DNA of 64,000 nt, from positions 1 through 64,000 of the forward strand of contig NZ_JALMUV010000004.1 in the NCBI RefSeq assembly GCF_023155275.1, given 5' to 3'. The position numbers were made by a program, and so were the translations under genes. The stretch comes from Streptomyces rhizoryzae. Its GTDB lineage: Bacteria; Actinomycetota; Actinomycetes; Streptomycetales; Streptomycetaceae. Under the pieces are notes generated by a model. It made no database searches. It was not told the DNA's origin and saw nothing but the letters and a program-made list of their open reading frames with translations. This document shows positions 47,577-55,441 of this stretch, piece after piece (the stretch's first letter is position 1; each line of letters begins with the position of its first letter).

Positions 47577-48812
47577 ATGCCCCCGACCCCCCGCCTGCTC
47601 GTCGCCGACCACGTCGCCGGTTCCCTCCGCGTCCTCAACCTCCCTGACGGCTCGCAGAGTTCAGCGCTGACCGGACGACACCTCGCCGAACACGCCGGTT
47701 TCCTCGTCCTCCCCGGCGCCCGCGCCGCGTTCGTCGACGACCGCGCCGGCGAACTGGTGGTCCTCGATCCCTACGGCCCCGACGCGGGCCGCCCCCTGAC
47801 CGAAGCGACGGTCCCGGTCGCCGTCCCGGCCGAACACCTCGCCGCCGACCCCACCGGCCGCCGCCTCGCCGTCACCACCGGCCTCGGCCGCAACCACCGG
47901 CCCTGGTCCGACCTCCTGACCGCCATCGACCTGCACGCCCCCGGCCACCCCGACGCCGTACGCATCCGCACCCGCCCCGGCGAACCCGGCGTCACCGTCC
48001 TCGGCACCGACGACCCCCTGGTCGTCCTCCGCCACCGCGAACCAGGGCAGTTCACCGCCTACCGCCACACCGCCCTGATGGCCGCCGCCCCCTCCTGCCC
48101 GCCCACCGCCCCGCACACCACCCTGCCGCTGGCCGATGACGACGCCCACGGCGACGCCCACGACCCGCACACCGAGCGGCTCTTCGCCGCCGCCGGCTCC
48201 GGCGTGCACCGCGCCCGCCACCGCGCCGGGCGCCTCGTCCCGGAATCGCCGCTCCCCTGGGGCGGCCCCGGCCGCGGCTACTACCTGCGCCTGGACCCCG
48301 TACGCAGGCTCCTCTGGTCCGGCGTCCGCAGCGGCCCGCCGCACCCCGGACGCTGGCCCGACTGGGACAACCACGCCTGGTGGCATCACCTCGACACCGG
48401 ACGCACCGGCCGCGTACCGCTCGGCCCCGGCCTGGTCTTCCGCCTCGCCGTCGCCGCCCGCCACGTGGCCTACGCCCGCGTCCACCCCGACGGCGACGAA
48501 CTGATCCTCCTGGCGCCCGGCCCGGGCCCCGATCCCCGTATCGCCGCGCGGATCCCGCTGCCCCCGATGGCCGGCGCGCCCCGCCCCGGCGACACCCCCT
48601 GGGACGGCGTGCAGCGCCGCGCCCTCGCAGCCTCCCCGGCCTCCTCCCTGATCGCGGTCACCCGCGGCGGCCACGGCGAGATCGAACTCCTCGACGCCGA
48701 CCACCCCCACCACCGCACCACCCTGACCGTCCCCACCCCCCTGGAGGAGGGAGGCCACCTCGCGCTGCTCTGCCCGGACGACCCTGCCTGCGGCGACCCG
48801 GTCGGGCGCTGA
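47577..48812 (+). CDS. Beta-propeller-like protein with His/Asp-rich loop, possible zinc chaperone
   Basis: A 411-residue protein rich in short beta strands and D-x-A-G/D-P-T-G turns typical of propeller blades (LLVADHVAGSLRVLNLPDG, AAFVDDRAGELVVLDPYG, AADPTGRRLAVTTGLG). A segment near residues 186-200 has DDDAHGDAHDPH, a likely metal-binding loop. The layout recalls AztD, a propeller zinc chaperone, but no signal peptide is visible, so it should act in the cytoplasm. It is divergent from the importer operon and shares the Zur-type palindrome. CGGAGACCAC gives a ribosome site. It may receive zinc from the imported chelate or release it. The AztD relation is only a resemblance. Confidence 0.65.
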   Translation: MPPTPRLLVADHVAGSLRVLNLPDGSQSSALTGRHLAEHAGFLVLPGARAAFVDDRAGELVVLDPYGPDAGRPLTEATVPVAVPAEHLAADPTGRRLAVTTGLGRNHRPWSDLLTAIDLHAPGHPDAVRIRTRPGEPGVTVLGTDDPLVVLRHREPGQFTAYRHTALMAAAPSCPPTAPHTTLPLADDDAHGDAHDPHTERLFAAAGSGVHRARHRAGRLVPESPLPWGGPGRGYYLRLDPVRRLLWSGVRSGPPHPGRWPDWDNHAWWHHLDTGRTGRVPLGPGLVFRLAVAARHVAYARVHPDGDELILLAPGPGPDPRIAARIPLPPMAGAPRPGDTPWDGVQRRALAASPASSLIAVTRGGHGEIELLDADHPHHRTTLTVPTPLEEGGHLALLCPDDPACGDPVGR

Positions 48813-49122
48813 ACCCCCTGCACAGCAGACGCGTTGCGCCCTGCGGCCCGGCGGGCGGTGGCCGGCGCGACGGGGAAGAGGAGCGGCGGCTCCACGACCG
48901 GGAGGAGGACGGGGCCGAGGGCGTAACGTGCCCTGCCGCGGCGCCGGTCCGTTCACCAGGCGCGGCGCGATGCCCGCACGCGACGCCCGTAGCGGGCCGG
49001 CGAGTTCCCGTCGCCCGCCGCATGGCGTCTTTTGGAACATACCCGCCGAGGACCCGGCGGGTGAGCGCTCCGCCCCCGATTCCACACGGCCCGGGGGCGG
49101 TTGCCTGTGGTGGGATGGGAGT
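48813..49122. other. Intergenic region
   Basis: About 310 bases between the propeller gene and the flavoprotein gene, with no gene, repeat or operator recognised. It marks the change from the zinc-related region to the accessory island. Confidence 0.4.
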
Positions 49123-49671
49123 ATGACGCGCCCTGTGCTGTATCTGTTCGGGTCCGCCGCACCGCCCGTCCACGAGTTCCCCGCCGTGGTGCGACGCGCG
49201 CAGGCTGAGGGGTTCGATGTGTGTGTGGGCCTGACGCCCACTGCCGCCAGCTGGCTTGGCGGAGAGGTCGCCAGTCTGGCCGAGGCGACCGGCCGCCCTG
49301 TGCGATCCGAGTACAAGATGCCAGGAGAGCCAGATGTGTGGCCGAAGGCAGATGCGATCTTGGTCGCCCCCGCCACCTTCAACACCCTGAACCACTGGGC
49401 GCTCGGGCTCACTCACCACTTCATCGTCGGTGTGGTCGCCGAAGGCATCGGCAAGGCCATCCCCACGGTGACAATGCCGTGCGTGAACGCTGCCTACGTA
49501 CAGCATCCGCAGTTCGACCAGTCCATCACCACCTTGAGCACGTCCGGTGTGAAGGTGCTGTACGGACCAGGTGGCTTCGAACCGAACCAGCCGGGCGAGC
49601 GCCGTGCGGAGGGGTACCCCTGGCATCTCGCATTCGCCGCGGTTGAACAGGCTGTCAGAGGCGAGTCGTAG
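49123..49671 (+). CDS. Flavoprotein (CoaC/phosphopantothenoylcysteine decarboxylase-like fold)
   Basis: A 182-residue protein with the HFCD flavoprotein fold: TRPVLYLFGSAAPPVHEFPAVVRRAQAEGFDVCVGLTPTAASWL, then ADAILVAPATFNTLNHWALGLTHHFIVGVVAEGIGKAIPTVTMPCVN. The PATFNT segment corresponds to the FMN-binding PA(S/T)xNT motif of the family. Members decarboxylate peptidyl-cysteines or phosphopantothenoylcysteine; stand-alone copies like this are common in Streptomyces accessory DNA, function unknown. It starts at ATG 49123. The TAG stop overlaps the -10 box of the downstream micro-gene. Lower GC than the RiPP region. Confidence 0.82.
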   Translation: MTRPVLYLFGSAAPPVHEFPAVVRRAQAEGFDVCVGLTPTAASWLGGEVASLAEATGRPVRSEYKMPGEPDVWPKADAILVAPATFNTLNHWALGLTHHFIVGVVAEGIGKAIPTVTMPCVNAAYVQHPQFDQSITTLSTSGVKVLYGPGGFEPNQPGERRAEGYPWHLAFAAVEQAVRGES

Positions 49672-49789
49672 ACTCCGCGCCATGGCGACTACCTGTGTCC
49701 CCGACGCAACCGCCGAGGCCAACGCGCGGATCCGCGCGTTCATGGCCGCCCGCGCCGGTCGGCCGCCGTGGCCCGAGGAGCAGGCCGTG
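49668..49789 (+). repeat. 122-bp direct repeat, copy 1
   Basis: Matches 60225-60346 on the same strand with four mismatches in 122 bases. Contains a -10 box TAGACT (49669-49674), 7 bases, and the ATG of a micro-gene. The two copies bracket about 10.5 kb including the lasso peptide cluster. Confidence 0.9.
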
Positions 49790-49798
49790 GAGGAGTAG
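49682..49798 (+). CDS. Leaderless micro-gene, 38 residues, copy 1
   Basis: The peptide reads MATTCVPDATAEANARIRAF followed by MAARAGRPPWPEEQAVEE. There is no ribosome site. The -10 box TAGACT ends 7 nt before the ATG, so the transcript should be leaderless. The second copy at 60239 shares the first 36 residues with two changes, then diverges. The WPEEQA end followed by an immediate stop suggests that this copy is shortened. Function unknown; conserved coding sense in both copies supports a real peptide. Confidence 0.55.
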   Translation: MATTCVPDATAEANARIRAFMAARAGRPPWPEEQAVEE

Positions 49799-49921
49799 AG
49801 AGTCGCCTTACCGTGCTCTCCGAAGGCGCCGACCCCGCAAGGGCGGCGCCCGCGCCCCCGCACTCAGGCCGGCGGGAACGGGAGTGATAGACCTCGACGA
49901 TTTCTCGCAGCGCGGAGCGGT

Positions 49922-51211
49922 CTAAGACTCTGCCCTGGCGCTGATGCGGGCGCGGAGTTCCCGAGCGGCCGGCGCGTCGTGGGCGCTGGGCAGGCGGGCG
50001 GTGATGTTGGTCAGACCGTCTTGGATGCGGACCGACTGCACGCCTTCGGCGCAGTCGAGGAACTCGTTCCAGGTGGCCAGGGCAGTCTCTGTGTTGCCGC
50101 GCTTGAGCTGCACGTGGCCAAGGTCGGCCAGGACGATGGCCCGCGTGCGTTTGCGGTCCAGACCGTGGATGTCGAGAGCAAGGTGGAGGTGCTCCTCGGC
50201 GGCCGCGAGGTCGCCGAGCCGGGCGTGGATCATGCCGGATTCGTGCGCCCACCGGCCGTGGCTGTAGTGGCTCGCCCAGGACTGCCCCGGCGGCGCCGGC
50301 GCGTGCTCGATCGCGGCCTGGGCGGAGGTGAGGAGCTTCGCCGCGGTGGCGTGGTCGCCGTCGGCAGCTGCCGCGCGGGCCAGCGTGTTGCGGTAGTACG
50401 CGAGCGCCTTGGGGTTCGTCAGCTTCCGGCCGCGCTGCTCGCACGCCTCGGCGAGTCGTACGGCGGTGGGGATGTGACCGAGGTCGATGGCTTGGTCTGC
50501 CAGCCCGCGCAGGGCGGTCGCGGCAAGTTCGTTCTCGTCGGCTTCTGCGGCGAGTCGGTAGCTGTGCAGGTGGTACTTCTGGCTCAGGCCCTGGTCGCCC
50601 TCGTCGCGGGCCATCCAGCCGATCAGGTGCACCAGTTCGCTGGTGGCGGCGAACAGCTCCCGGCCGGTCTTCTCGGTGTAGCGGCCGTCCAGCCACCGCT
50701 TGACGTCCACGGTCAGGTAGCGGACCGCGAGGTGGCGGGCGTGTCCGCCTCCCAGTTCGGAGGCGGCGTCTCCGAGGGTCGTGGTCATCGTGCGGACCGC
50801 GGCGACTTCACCTCTGCCGACCGCGGCGGGGCCGGTCCGGTTTGCGCGGCGGGTGACGGCCTCGGCGTCGGGCAGGTCGAGGGCAGCCAGGCCCACAGCT
50901 GCGGATGCCGCAAGGAACTGCCGTCGGTCCAGTCGGTCCACGTCGGTGCCTCCCAAGCGCATGACTGAGGTCACGGTATCGGCGAACTGCGGTCCGGTGT
51001 CCTCGGACAGATCAAGGTGCAGCACCTGTTCGATGTACGGCAACCACTCCGTGGGCACTCGGCGCCCGGTCTCCCATCGGTAGACCTGCTGCCGGTCGAG
51101 GAACCCCACCTTCCCCCAGCGCGCCACTGACAGCTCGTCCGCGAGCCGTTGCTGGCTGCACCTGGGGCGCCGTGCTTCGCGTGCCGCGCGGATGCGCTTC
51201 CCGATCGTCAT
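49922..51211 (-). CDS. XRE-family HTH regulator with TPR-like C-terminal domain
   Basis: A 429-residue regulator. The N-terminal HTH (IGKRIRAAREARRPRCSQQRLADELSV...LDRQQVYRWETGRRVPTEWLPYIEQVL) is followed by a RRQFLAASAAVGLAAL segment and a long helical repeat region (ATALRGLADQAIDLGHIPTAVRLAEACEQRG, YYRNTLARAAAADGDHATAAKLLTSA, ESGMIHARLGDLAAAEEHLHLAL). This matches the large Streptomyces group of XRE/TPR regulators found in accessory clusters and often controlling a divergent operon. It is divergent from the lasso precursor gene, with three 11-bp repeats in between, so control of the lasso cluster is likely. Confidence 0.9.
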   Translation of the reverse strand: MTIGKRIRAAREARRPRCSQQRLADELSVARWGKVGFLDRQQVYRWETGRRVPTEWLPYIEQVLHLDLSEDTGPQFADTVTSVMRLGGTDVDRLDRRQFLAASAAVGLAALDLPDAEAVTRRANRTGPAAVGRGEVAAVRTMTTTLGDAASELGGGHARHLAVRYLTVDVKRWLDGRYTEKTGRELFAATSELVHLIGWMARDEGDQGLSQKYHLHSYRLAAEADENELAATALRGLADQAIDLGHIPTAVRLAEACEQRGRKLTNPKALAYYRNTLARAAAADGDHATAAKLLTSAQAAIEHAPAPPGQSWASHYSHGRWAHESGMIHARLGDLAAAEEHLHLALDIHGLDRKRTRAIVLADLGHVQLKRGNTETALATWNEFLDCAEGVQSVRIQDGLTNITARLPSAHDAPAARELRARISARAES

Positions 51212-51241
51212 GTGTCAGCCGATCATCCGTCGTGCAGGTTC

Positions 51242-51274
51242 ACAACTGGCCTACAGCTGGCCCACATTCTGGCA
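51242..51274. promoter_or_regulatory. Three contiguous 11-bp direct repeats
   Basis: ACAACTGGCCT, ACAGCTGGCCC and ACATTCTGGCA follow each other without gaps, so equivalent bases lie on one face of the helix. Located between the XRE/TPR regulator start and the lasso precursor gene, they are the likely operator. Confidence 0.65.
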
Positions 51275-51358
51275 GCTCCCCACGCTGCGCGTCTGCGCGT
51301 TCACTGGTTGTCGTAGCCCGGTGGGCAGCCACCGGGCGGTGAGCGAAGGGAATTCGTC

Positions 51359-51481
51359 ATGAAGGACACCACCGAGGTCTACGAAGCGCCCGTCGTGCTG
51401 GATGCCGGTGACATCGTCGAGGTGACGCTGGGCACCGAGAACTTCGACACCGCCGACGACACCCAGTACAAGAACGCCTGA
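51359..51481 (+). CDS. Lasso peptide precursor
   Basis: A 40-residue precursor. The leader carries the actinobacterial lasso motif YxxPxxLxxG...T: Tyr8, Pro11, Leu14, Gly17, and Thr23 at the -2 position. Cleavage after Leu24 leaves a 16-residue core starting Gly25-Thr-Glu-Asn-Phe-Asp-Thr. Core Gly1 and Asp9 can form a 9-residue macrolactam. Asp6-Thr7 lies within this ring and is the likely target of the PIMT-type methyltransferase encoded downstream. Tyr13 and Lys14 could serve as plugs. AAGGGAA precedes the ATG. Two hairpins separate it from the cyclase gene. Ring size follows from family rules. Confidence 0.9.
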   Translation: MKDTTEVYEAPVVLDAGDIVEVTLGTENFDTADDTQYKNA

Positions 51482-51530
51482 CCCGCGAACGGCCTGGGCC
51501 CGGCGGCGGAATCGAGTGCCACGCCCTGAC

Positions 51531-51579
51531 CCCGGCAAGGAGGTGCCGGGCCTGCTTCGTTCCCGTGCTGGGGCACGGG
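51531..51579 (+). other. Two consecutive stem-loops between lasso precursor and cyclase genes
   Basis: CCCGGCA/TGCCGGG (51531-51550) with an AGGAGG loop, and CCCGTGC/GCACGGG (51562-51579) with a TGGG loop. They probably act as partial terminators or RNA stabilisers favouring the precursor message. Confidence 0.65.
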
Positions 51580-51635
51580 GCGGACGGCCCGGCGCCTTCG
51601 CCTTTCGACACGTATGGAGAAGGGAGAGGGCACCG

Positions 51636-53474
51636 ATGAGGTGGAGCGCGGGGTGGTACGGGGCCGCCGGGAGCGACCGGCGGCCCGCCGGAGGCCGGGC
51701 CGTGCCCGGCCTGGACAGCACGTGGACGTCCGGGTGGCCCGCCGCCCGGATCACCGCGGTGGGAGACGAGTGGACGGCGCTGGCGGTGGTCGGCGAGTGC
51801 GGCGCCGACGAGGCCCAGCTCCGGGATGCGCTGCCGGTGGTACGGGCGAAGGGCTGGCGGGCGCTGACGCGCTGGCCCGGCTCGTACCTCGTCGTCGCCC
51901 GCAGCGGCGAGACATCGGCGGTGATCGGGGACCTGGCCGGGCAGCACCCGGTGTACTACCGGACCGATGCGGCCGGCACGTGGTGGGCGACGGCCGCGTC
52001 CGCGCTCGCCGCGCTGTACGGCGCCCCCGTCGACGTGACCGCGCTCGCCGCCCATCTCGCCTTCGGGCAGCCCGACGTGCTGGCCGGCCGGAGCCTGTTC
52101 CGGGACGTGCGCCGGGTGCCCGGCGGGCATCTGCTGCTGCTCGGTCCGGGCGGGGCGGCGGTGGAGCGGTACGAGCCGGTCTCCTCCCCGCGGGTGGACC
52201 TGCGCGCACAGGCGCCGGTGGTGCGGGCCGCGCTCGCCGAGGCGGTCGCCGCCCGGATCGACGGCCGGCCGGTCAGCGCGGACCTGGCGGGGCTGGACTC
52301 CACCACGCTCGCGTGCCTGGCCGCCCAGCGCGGGCCGGTGACCGCGGTGACGTTCGCCGACGAGCGCCTGCGTGACGACGACCTCGCGTACGCGGTCCGC
52401 ACCGCGGCCGCCGTGCCGGGGCTCAGCCACCATACGGCCCCCGGCGCTCCGGACACCGTGTACTACGCGGGCCTTGGCGGCCTGTCGGCCCTGCCCGTGA
52501 CCGACGCCCCGAACGCGTACGTGGTGACCGCGTCCATCAAGCGGGCCGTCCTGGACACGGTCGCCGAGAACACCCCGGGCCCGGGAGTGCACTTCACCGG
52601 CGCGGCCGGCGACGCCGTCCTGTCCGCCCCCTCCTCCTACCTCGCGGACCTGCTGCGCGAACGGCGCCACCGCCGGGCCTTGCAGCACGCCCTCGCCCAC
52701 GCCCGGCTGCGGCACACCTCCGCCTTCCACATCCTCGGCCGCGTCCGCCCGGCCTCCAAGGTCGACCTGGCCGGCGCCTGGTGGCAGACGGCCGCCGAAC
52801 TGCGCGGGCCCGCGCGGGACTGGATTCCCCAGGCCCAGCGCCCGCTCGCCTGGACGCCGCTGCTGGCCTCGGCGGACTGGATGACCCACGGCACCCGGCT
52901 GATGCTCGCCTCCGCCCTGAACGAGGCCGCGGGCGCGCTCACCGACGCGCCGGCCCGGCTGGCCGAGTGGTCCGACCGGCAGGCACTCGCGCGGGTCGGC
53001 GCGGACACTGCCGGGTGGAGGGCGCTCGCGCTCGCCGGGCACGGCATCGAGGTGGCCGCCCCGTTCCTGGACAACGAGGTGATCCGGGCCTGCCTCACCG
53101 TGCCCGCCGACCAGCGCGGCGCCCCCGGCGCCTACAAGCCGCTGCTGGACGCTGCGTTCGCCGGCAGCCGGGTGCTGCCCGGCTTCGTGCTGGCCCGTAC
53201 GACGAAGGGTGGGTTCAACGCCCTCGCGTACGCGGGCCTGCGCGACAACGCTCCTGTCCTGCGCGACCTGCTCGGGGCGTCGTCGAAGCTGGCCGCGCTC
53301 GGGCTGGTCACCCAGCAGCCGGTCGCCGACGCGCTCGCTCGGGCCGCGGCCGGGCAGCCCACCGCCCAGGGCGCCCTGCACCTGGTCGTGGCCGCCGAGG
53401 TGTGGCTTCGGCAGCACGCCGCCGCCCCGGCGGCGTGGTGGGAGGAGGTGGGCGGCCGTGTGGCGGCTGCGTGA
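51636..53474 (+). CDS. Lasso cyclase (asparagine synthetase-like, C protein)
   Basis: A 612-residue protein of the asparagine-synthetase-like lasso cyclase family, which adenylates the ring Asp side chain and closes the macrolactam. The N-terminal half is a degenerate glutaminase-like domain without the Cys start (MRWSAGWYGAAG). The synthetase half has the PPi-loop variant LAGLDSTT, then HFTGAAGDAVLSAPSSYLADLL and GIEVAAPFLDNEVIRACL. GAAGGGAGAGGG precedes ATG 51636. The B1 gene overlaps its 3' end by 17 bp. Confidence 0.93.
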   Translation: MRWSAGWYGAAGSDRRPAGGRAVPGLDSTWTSGWPAARITAVGDEWTALAVVGECGADEAQLRDALPVVRAKGWRALTRWPGSYLVVARSGETSAVIGDLAGQHPVYYRTDAAGTWWATAASALAALYGAPVDVTALAAHLAFGQPDVLAGRSLFRDVRRVPGGHLLLLGPGGAAVERYEPVSSPRVDLRAQAPVVRAALAEAVAARIDGRPVSADLAGLDSTTLACLAAQRGPVTAVTFADERLRDDDLAYAVRTAAAVPGLSHHTAPGAPDTVYYAGLGGLSALPVTDAPNAYVVTASIKRAVLDTVAENTPGPGVHFTGAAGDAVLSAPSSYLADLLRERRHRRALQHALAHARLRHTSAFHILGRVRPASKVDLAGAWWQTAAELRGPARDWIPQAQRPLAWTPLLASADWMTHGTRLMLASALNEAAGALTDAPARLAEWSDRQALARVGADTAGWRALALAGHGIEVAAPFLDNEVIRACLTVPADQRGAPGAYKPLLDAAFAGSRVLPGFVLARTTKGGFNALAYAGLRDNAPVLRDLLGASSKLAALGLVTQQPVADALARAAAGQPTAQGALHLVVAAEVWLRQHAAAPAAWWEEVGGRVAAA

Positions 53475-53763
53475 GGGCACCCATCCCGTGCTCACCGACG
53501 AGGGCGGCGCGATCCTCAGCGAGCAGACCGGGCGCTGGGCCTACCTGACGCCGACCGCGTCGGCCGCGGTGATGCTCCTGCTCGCCTCCACCAGCAAGAA
53601 GGAGGCCATCGGCCAGTACGCCGCCCGGTACGGCATCGACGCTGTGCAGGCCGCCACCGACGTCCGCACGGTCGCCGAGGCGCTGGCCGCACAGGGCCTC
53701 GCCCTGGGCGGCCAGGCGCCGGCCCGGACGCGCCGCCGCCGGTGGAAGGGGTGGCGGTCGTGA
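53458..53763 (+). CDS. Lasso B1 protein (PqqD-like leader-binding RRE)
   Basis: A 101-residue PqqD-type recognition protein that binds the lasso leader and hands it to the protease and cyclase. It reads WRLREGTHPVLTDEGGAILSEQTGRWAYLTPTASAAVMLLLAST, then a helical part ATDVRTVAEALAAQGL and a basic tail. The position between cyclase and B2 is standard. GTG 53458 has GGAGGAGG upstream and overlaps the cyclase gene. B2 overlaps its stop by GTGA. Confidence 0.9.
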   Translation: MWRLREGTHPVLTDEGGAILSEQTGRWAYLTPTASAAVMLLLASTSKKEAIGQYAARYGIDAVQAATDVRTVAEALAAQGLALGGQAPARTRRRRWKGWRS

Positions 53764-54182
53764 GCAGCGTGGAGGCGTACTCCACCGTCCGCACCGGCAC
53801 ATATACCGAGCGGCTGGCCGCCACGGCCGGGCTCGCGCTCGCCCTGGTGCTGCTGCGGCTGCCGTTCCGGCACACGGTCCGGGCCACCCGTCTCGCCCGC
53901 CGCCTGGGCCGGCGCGAGCTGGGCGCAGCCCGGGCTGAGGCCCTCGTTGGCGCCGTCCGGCACACCGCCCGCTGGTGGCCGGGCCGGGCCGCCTGCATGG
54001 AGACCTCCCTCGGGGCCGTACTCGCCGCCGCCCTGCTCGGCCGCCGCCTCGACTGGCACCTGGGGGCCCGGTTCGCGCCGCCGCCGGTCGAGTACCACGC
54101 CTGGGCCGAACTGCCCGGCCACGGCCCCGTCGGCGAGTACACCGCCGCCGGATGGCACCACCACACCGCCCTGACGATCTGA
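53760..54182 (+). CDS. Lasso B2 protein (transglutaminase-like leader peptidase)
   Basis: A 140-residue cysteine protease of the transglutaminase fold that removes the lasso leader. Key residues are Cys79 (GRAACMETSLG) and His113 (VEYHAWAEL), the family catalytic pair. The Leu/Arg-rich N-terminus (LALALVLLRLPFRHTVRATRLARRL) is typical. GTG 53760 overlaps the B1 stop by 4 bp and follows GAAGGGG. With A, C and B1 the minimal lasso set is complete. No ABC transporter or isopeptidase gene is present. Confidence 0.9.
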   Translation: MSSVEAYSTVRTGTYTERLAATAGLALALVLLRLPFRHTVRATRLARRLGRRELGAARAEALVGAVRHTARWWPGRAACMETSLGAVLAAALLGRRLDWHLGARFAPPPVEYHAWAELPGHGPVGEYTAAGWHHHTALTI

Positions 54183-54270
54183 CCCCGCCGCCGAGCCACC
54201 GGGCGCGTGTCCTTTACCCGCCCGGAGCAGTTGCCCGTATACGAGTGCCCGTCCTCGAAGGAGTGAACCT

Positions 54271-55281
54271 GTGACCGCCGTCGCCGACGCCGCCCAGGCC
54301 GTCCCCGAACGCCACTACACCCACCACGACGGCCGCGGCGCCACCCCGCACCGCTCCAACCCGGCCGTCATCCACCGCGAGCTCACCACCCTCGACGTCC
54401 AGGCGGGCATGAACGTCGTCGAGTTCGGCACCGGCTCCGGCTACTCCGGCGCCCTGCTCGCCGAACTCGTCGGCCCCACCGGCCACGTGACCAGCCTCGA
54501 CATCGACGCCTACCTCGTGCGCTGGGCCAACCTCATCCACCATGAGCGCGGCCTCGACCACATCCGCTGCCACGTCGCCGACGGCACCGCCGGCTTCGCG
54601 GGCAAGGCGCCGTATGACCGGATGGTGGCCTGGTGCACCCCGCCGCTGCTGCCGAAGGCGTGGGCGGACCAGGTCGCCGACGGCGGCCTGATCGTCGCCC
54701 CGCTGCCGATCGCGACCGTCCCCAACATGACGGTGATCGCCAAGATCCGCGTGAGCGGCGGCGAGCCGGTCGTGGAGGCGGTGTTCACCGGCGGGTACAT
54801 CGAGGCGACCGGATCCCCGAAGGACAACCTCGACCTGCCCGGCCGATGGGTGGACTGGGAGAACCGCACGCCGGCCCCCTCGTGGATCTCCATCGCCTGG
54901 CGCGAGCGCGACGACCGCCTCCACACCGGAGCCCGCACCGCGCTCGCCCGCCTGCTCAAGGACGCCCACACCGAGCCGTACGACGGGGACGAGCTCGACT
55001 GGCCGTCCTGGCGGACCTTCGCCGCCGTCCAGGCCGACCCGCAGCTGACCATGGCGGGCCTGAGCCCGGACCTGTGGGCCATCGGGCACTCCACCGCGAC
55101 GACGGCCGCCGTCCTCCAGCAGGACGGGACAATCCTCGCCGACCGATCCGACTCCCCGTCCCTCTCCGTCCTGCGCAACTGGCTGATCGCCTGGGAGACC
55201 GCCGGCCGCCCCACCCCCGAGAGTTACACTCCGGCCCTTGTACCCGGCGCGGAAGGCTGGGATCTGCTCTTGGCCCGATGA
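54271..55281 (+). CDS. PIMT-like methyltransferase of the lasso cluster
   Basis: A 336-residue protein-L-isoaspartate O-methyltransferase homologue. The N-terminal 210 residues hold the PCMT fold with SAM motif VVEFGTGSGYSGALLAELVG (Gly53-Gly57) and HVTSLDID. A further 120 residues form a C-terminal domain absent from the repair enzyme. Published work on cellulonodin-2 and lihuanodin shows that such lasso-associated PIMTs methylate an Asp in the ring of the threaded peptide, which then becomes an aspartimide. The core Asp6-Thr7 fits this. GAAGGAGTGAACCT precedes GTG 54271. A terminator follows. Confidence 0.9.
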   Translation: MTAVADAAQAVPERHYTHHDGRGATPHRSNPAVIHRELTTLDVQAGMNVVEFGTGSGYSGALLAELVGPTGHVTSLDIDAYLVRWANLIHHERGLDHIRCHVADGTAGFAGKAPYDRMVAWCTPPLLPKAWADQVADGGLIVAPLPIATVPNMTVIAKIRVSGGEPVVEAVFTGGYIEATGSPKDNLDLPGRWVDWENRTPAPSWISIAWRERDDRLHTGARTALARLLKDAHTEPYDGDELDWPSWRTFAAVQADPQLTMAGLSPDLWAIGHSTATTAAVLQQDGTILADRSDSPSLSVLRNWLIAWETAGRPTPESYTPALVPGAEGWDLLLAR

Positions 55282-55288
55282 CATCCCA

Positions 55289-55333
55289 AACGCCCTGGCC
55301 GTCGCTCACAGAGGGCGATAGCCGGGGCGTTTT
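55289..55333 (+). terminator. Terminator of the lasso operon
   Basis: AACGCCC pairs with GGGGCGTT, with further GGC/GCC and TCGC/GCGA pairs inside, ending in TTTTC. Confidence 0.8.
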
Positions 55334-55441
55334 CTATCCGAGCTGGGCAGGCCGAGGGGCCCCCGAACCGCGATGGGCGCCGGCCGCCGGGCCTGCCGGT
55401 CTACGGAAGTCCCGGCTGCGGGGCCTTGGACGCTGGCGTCG

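Noticed and set aside
51636..53474. Second asparagine synthase gene
   Set aside because: Lacks the N-terminal Cys, and is flanked by a lasso precursor, B1 and B2 genes; it is the lasso cyclase.
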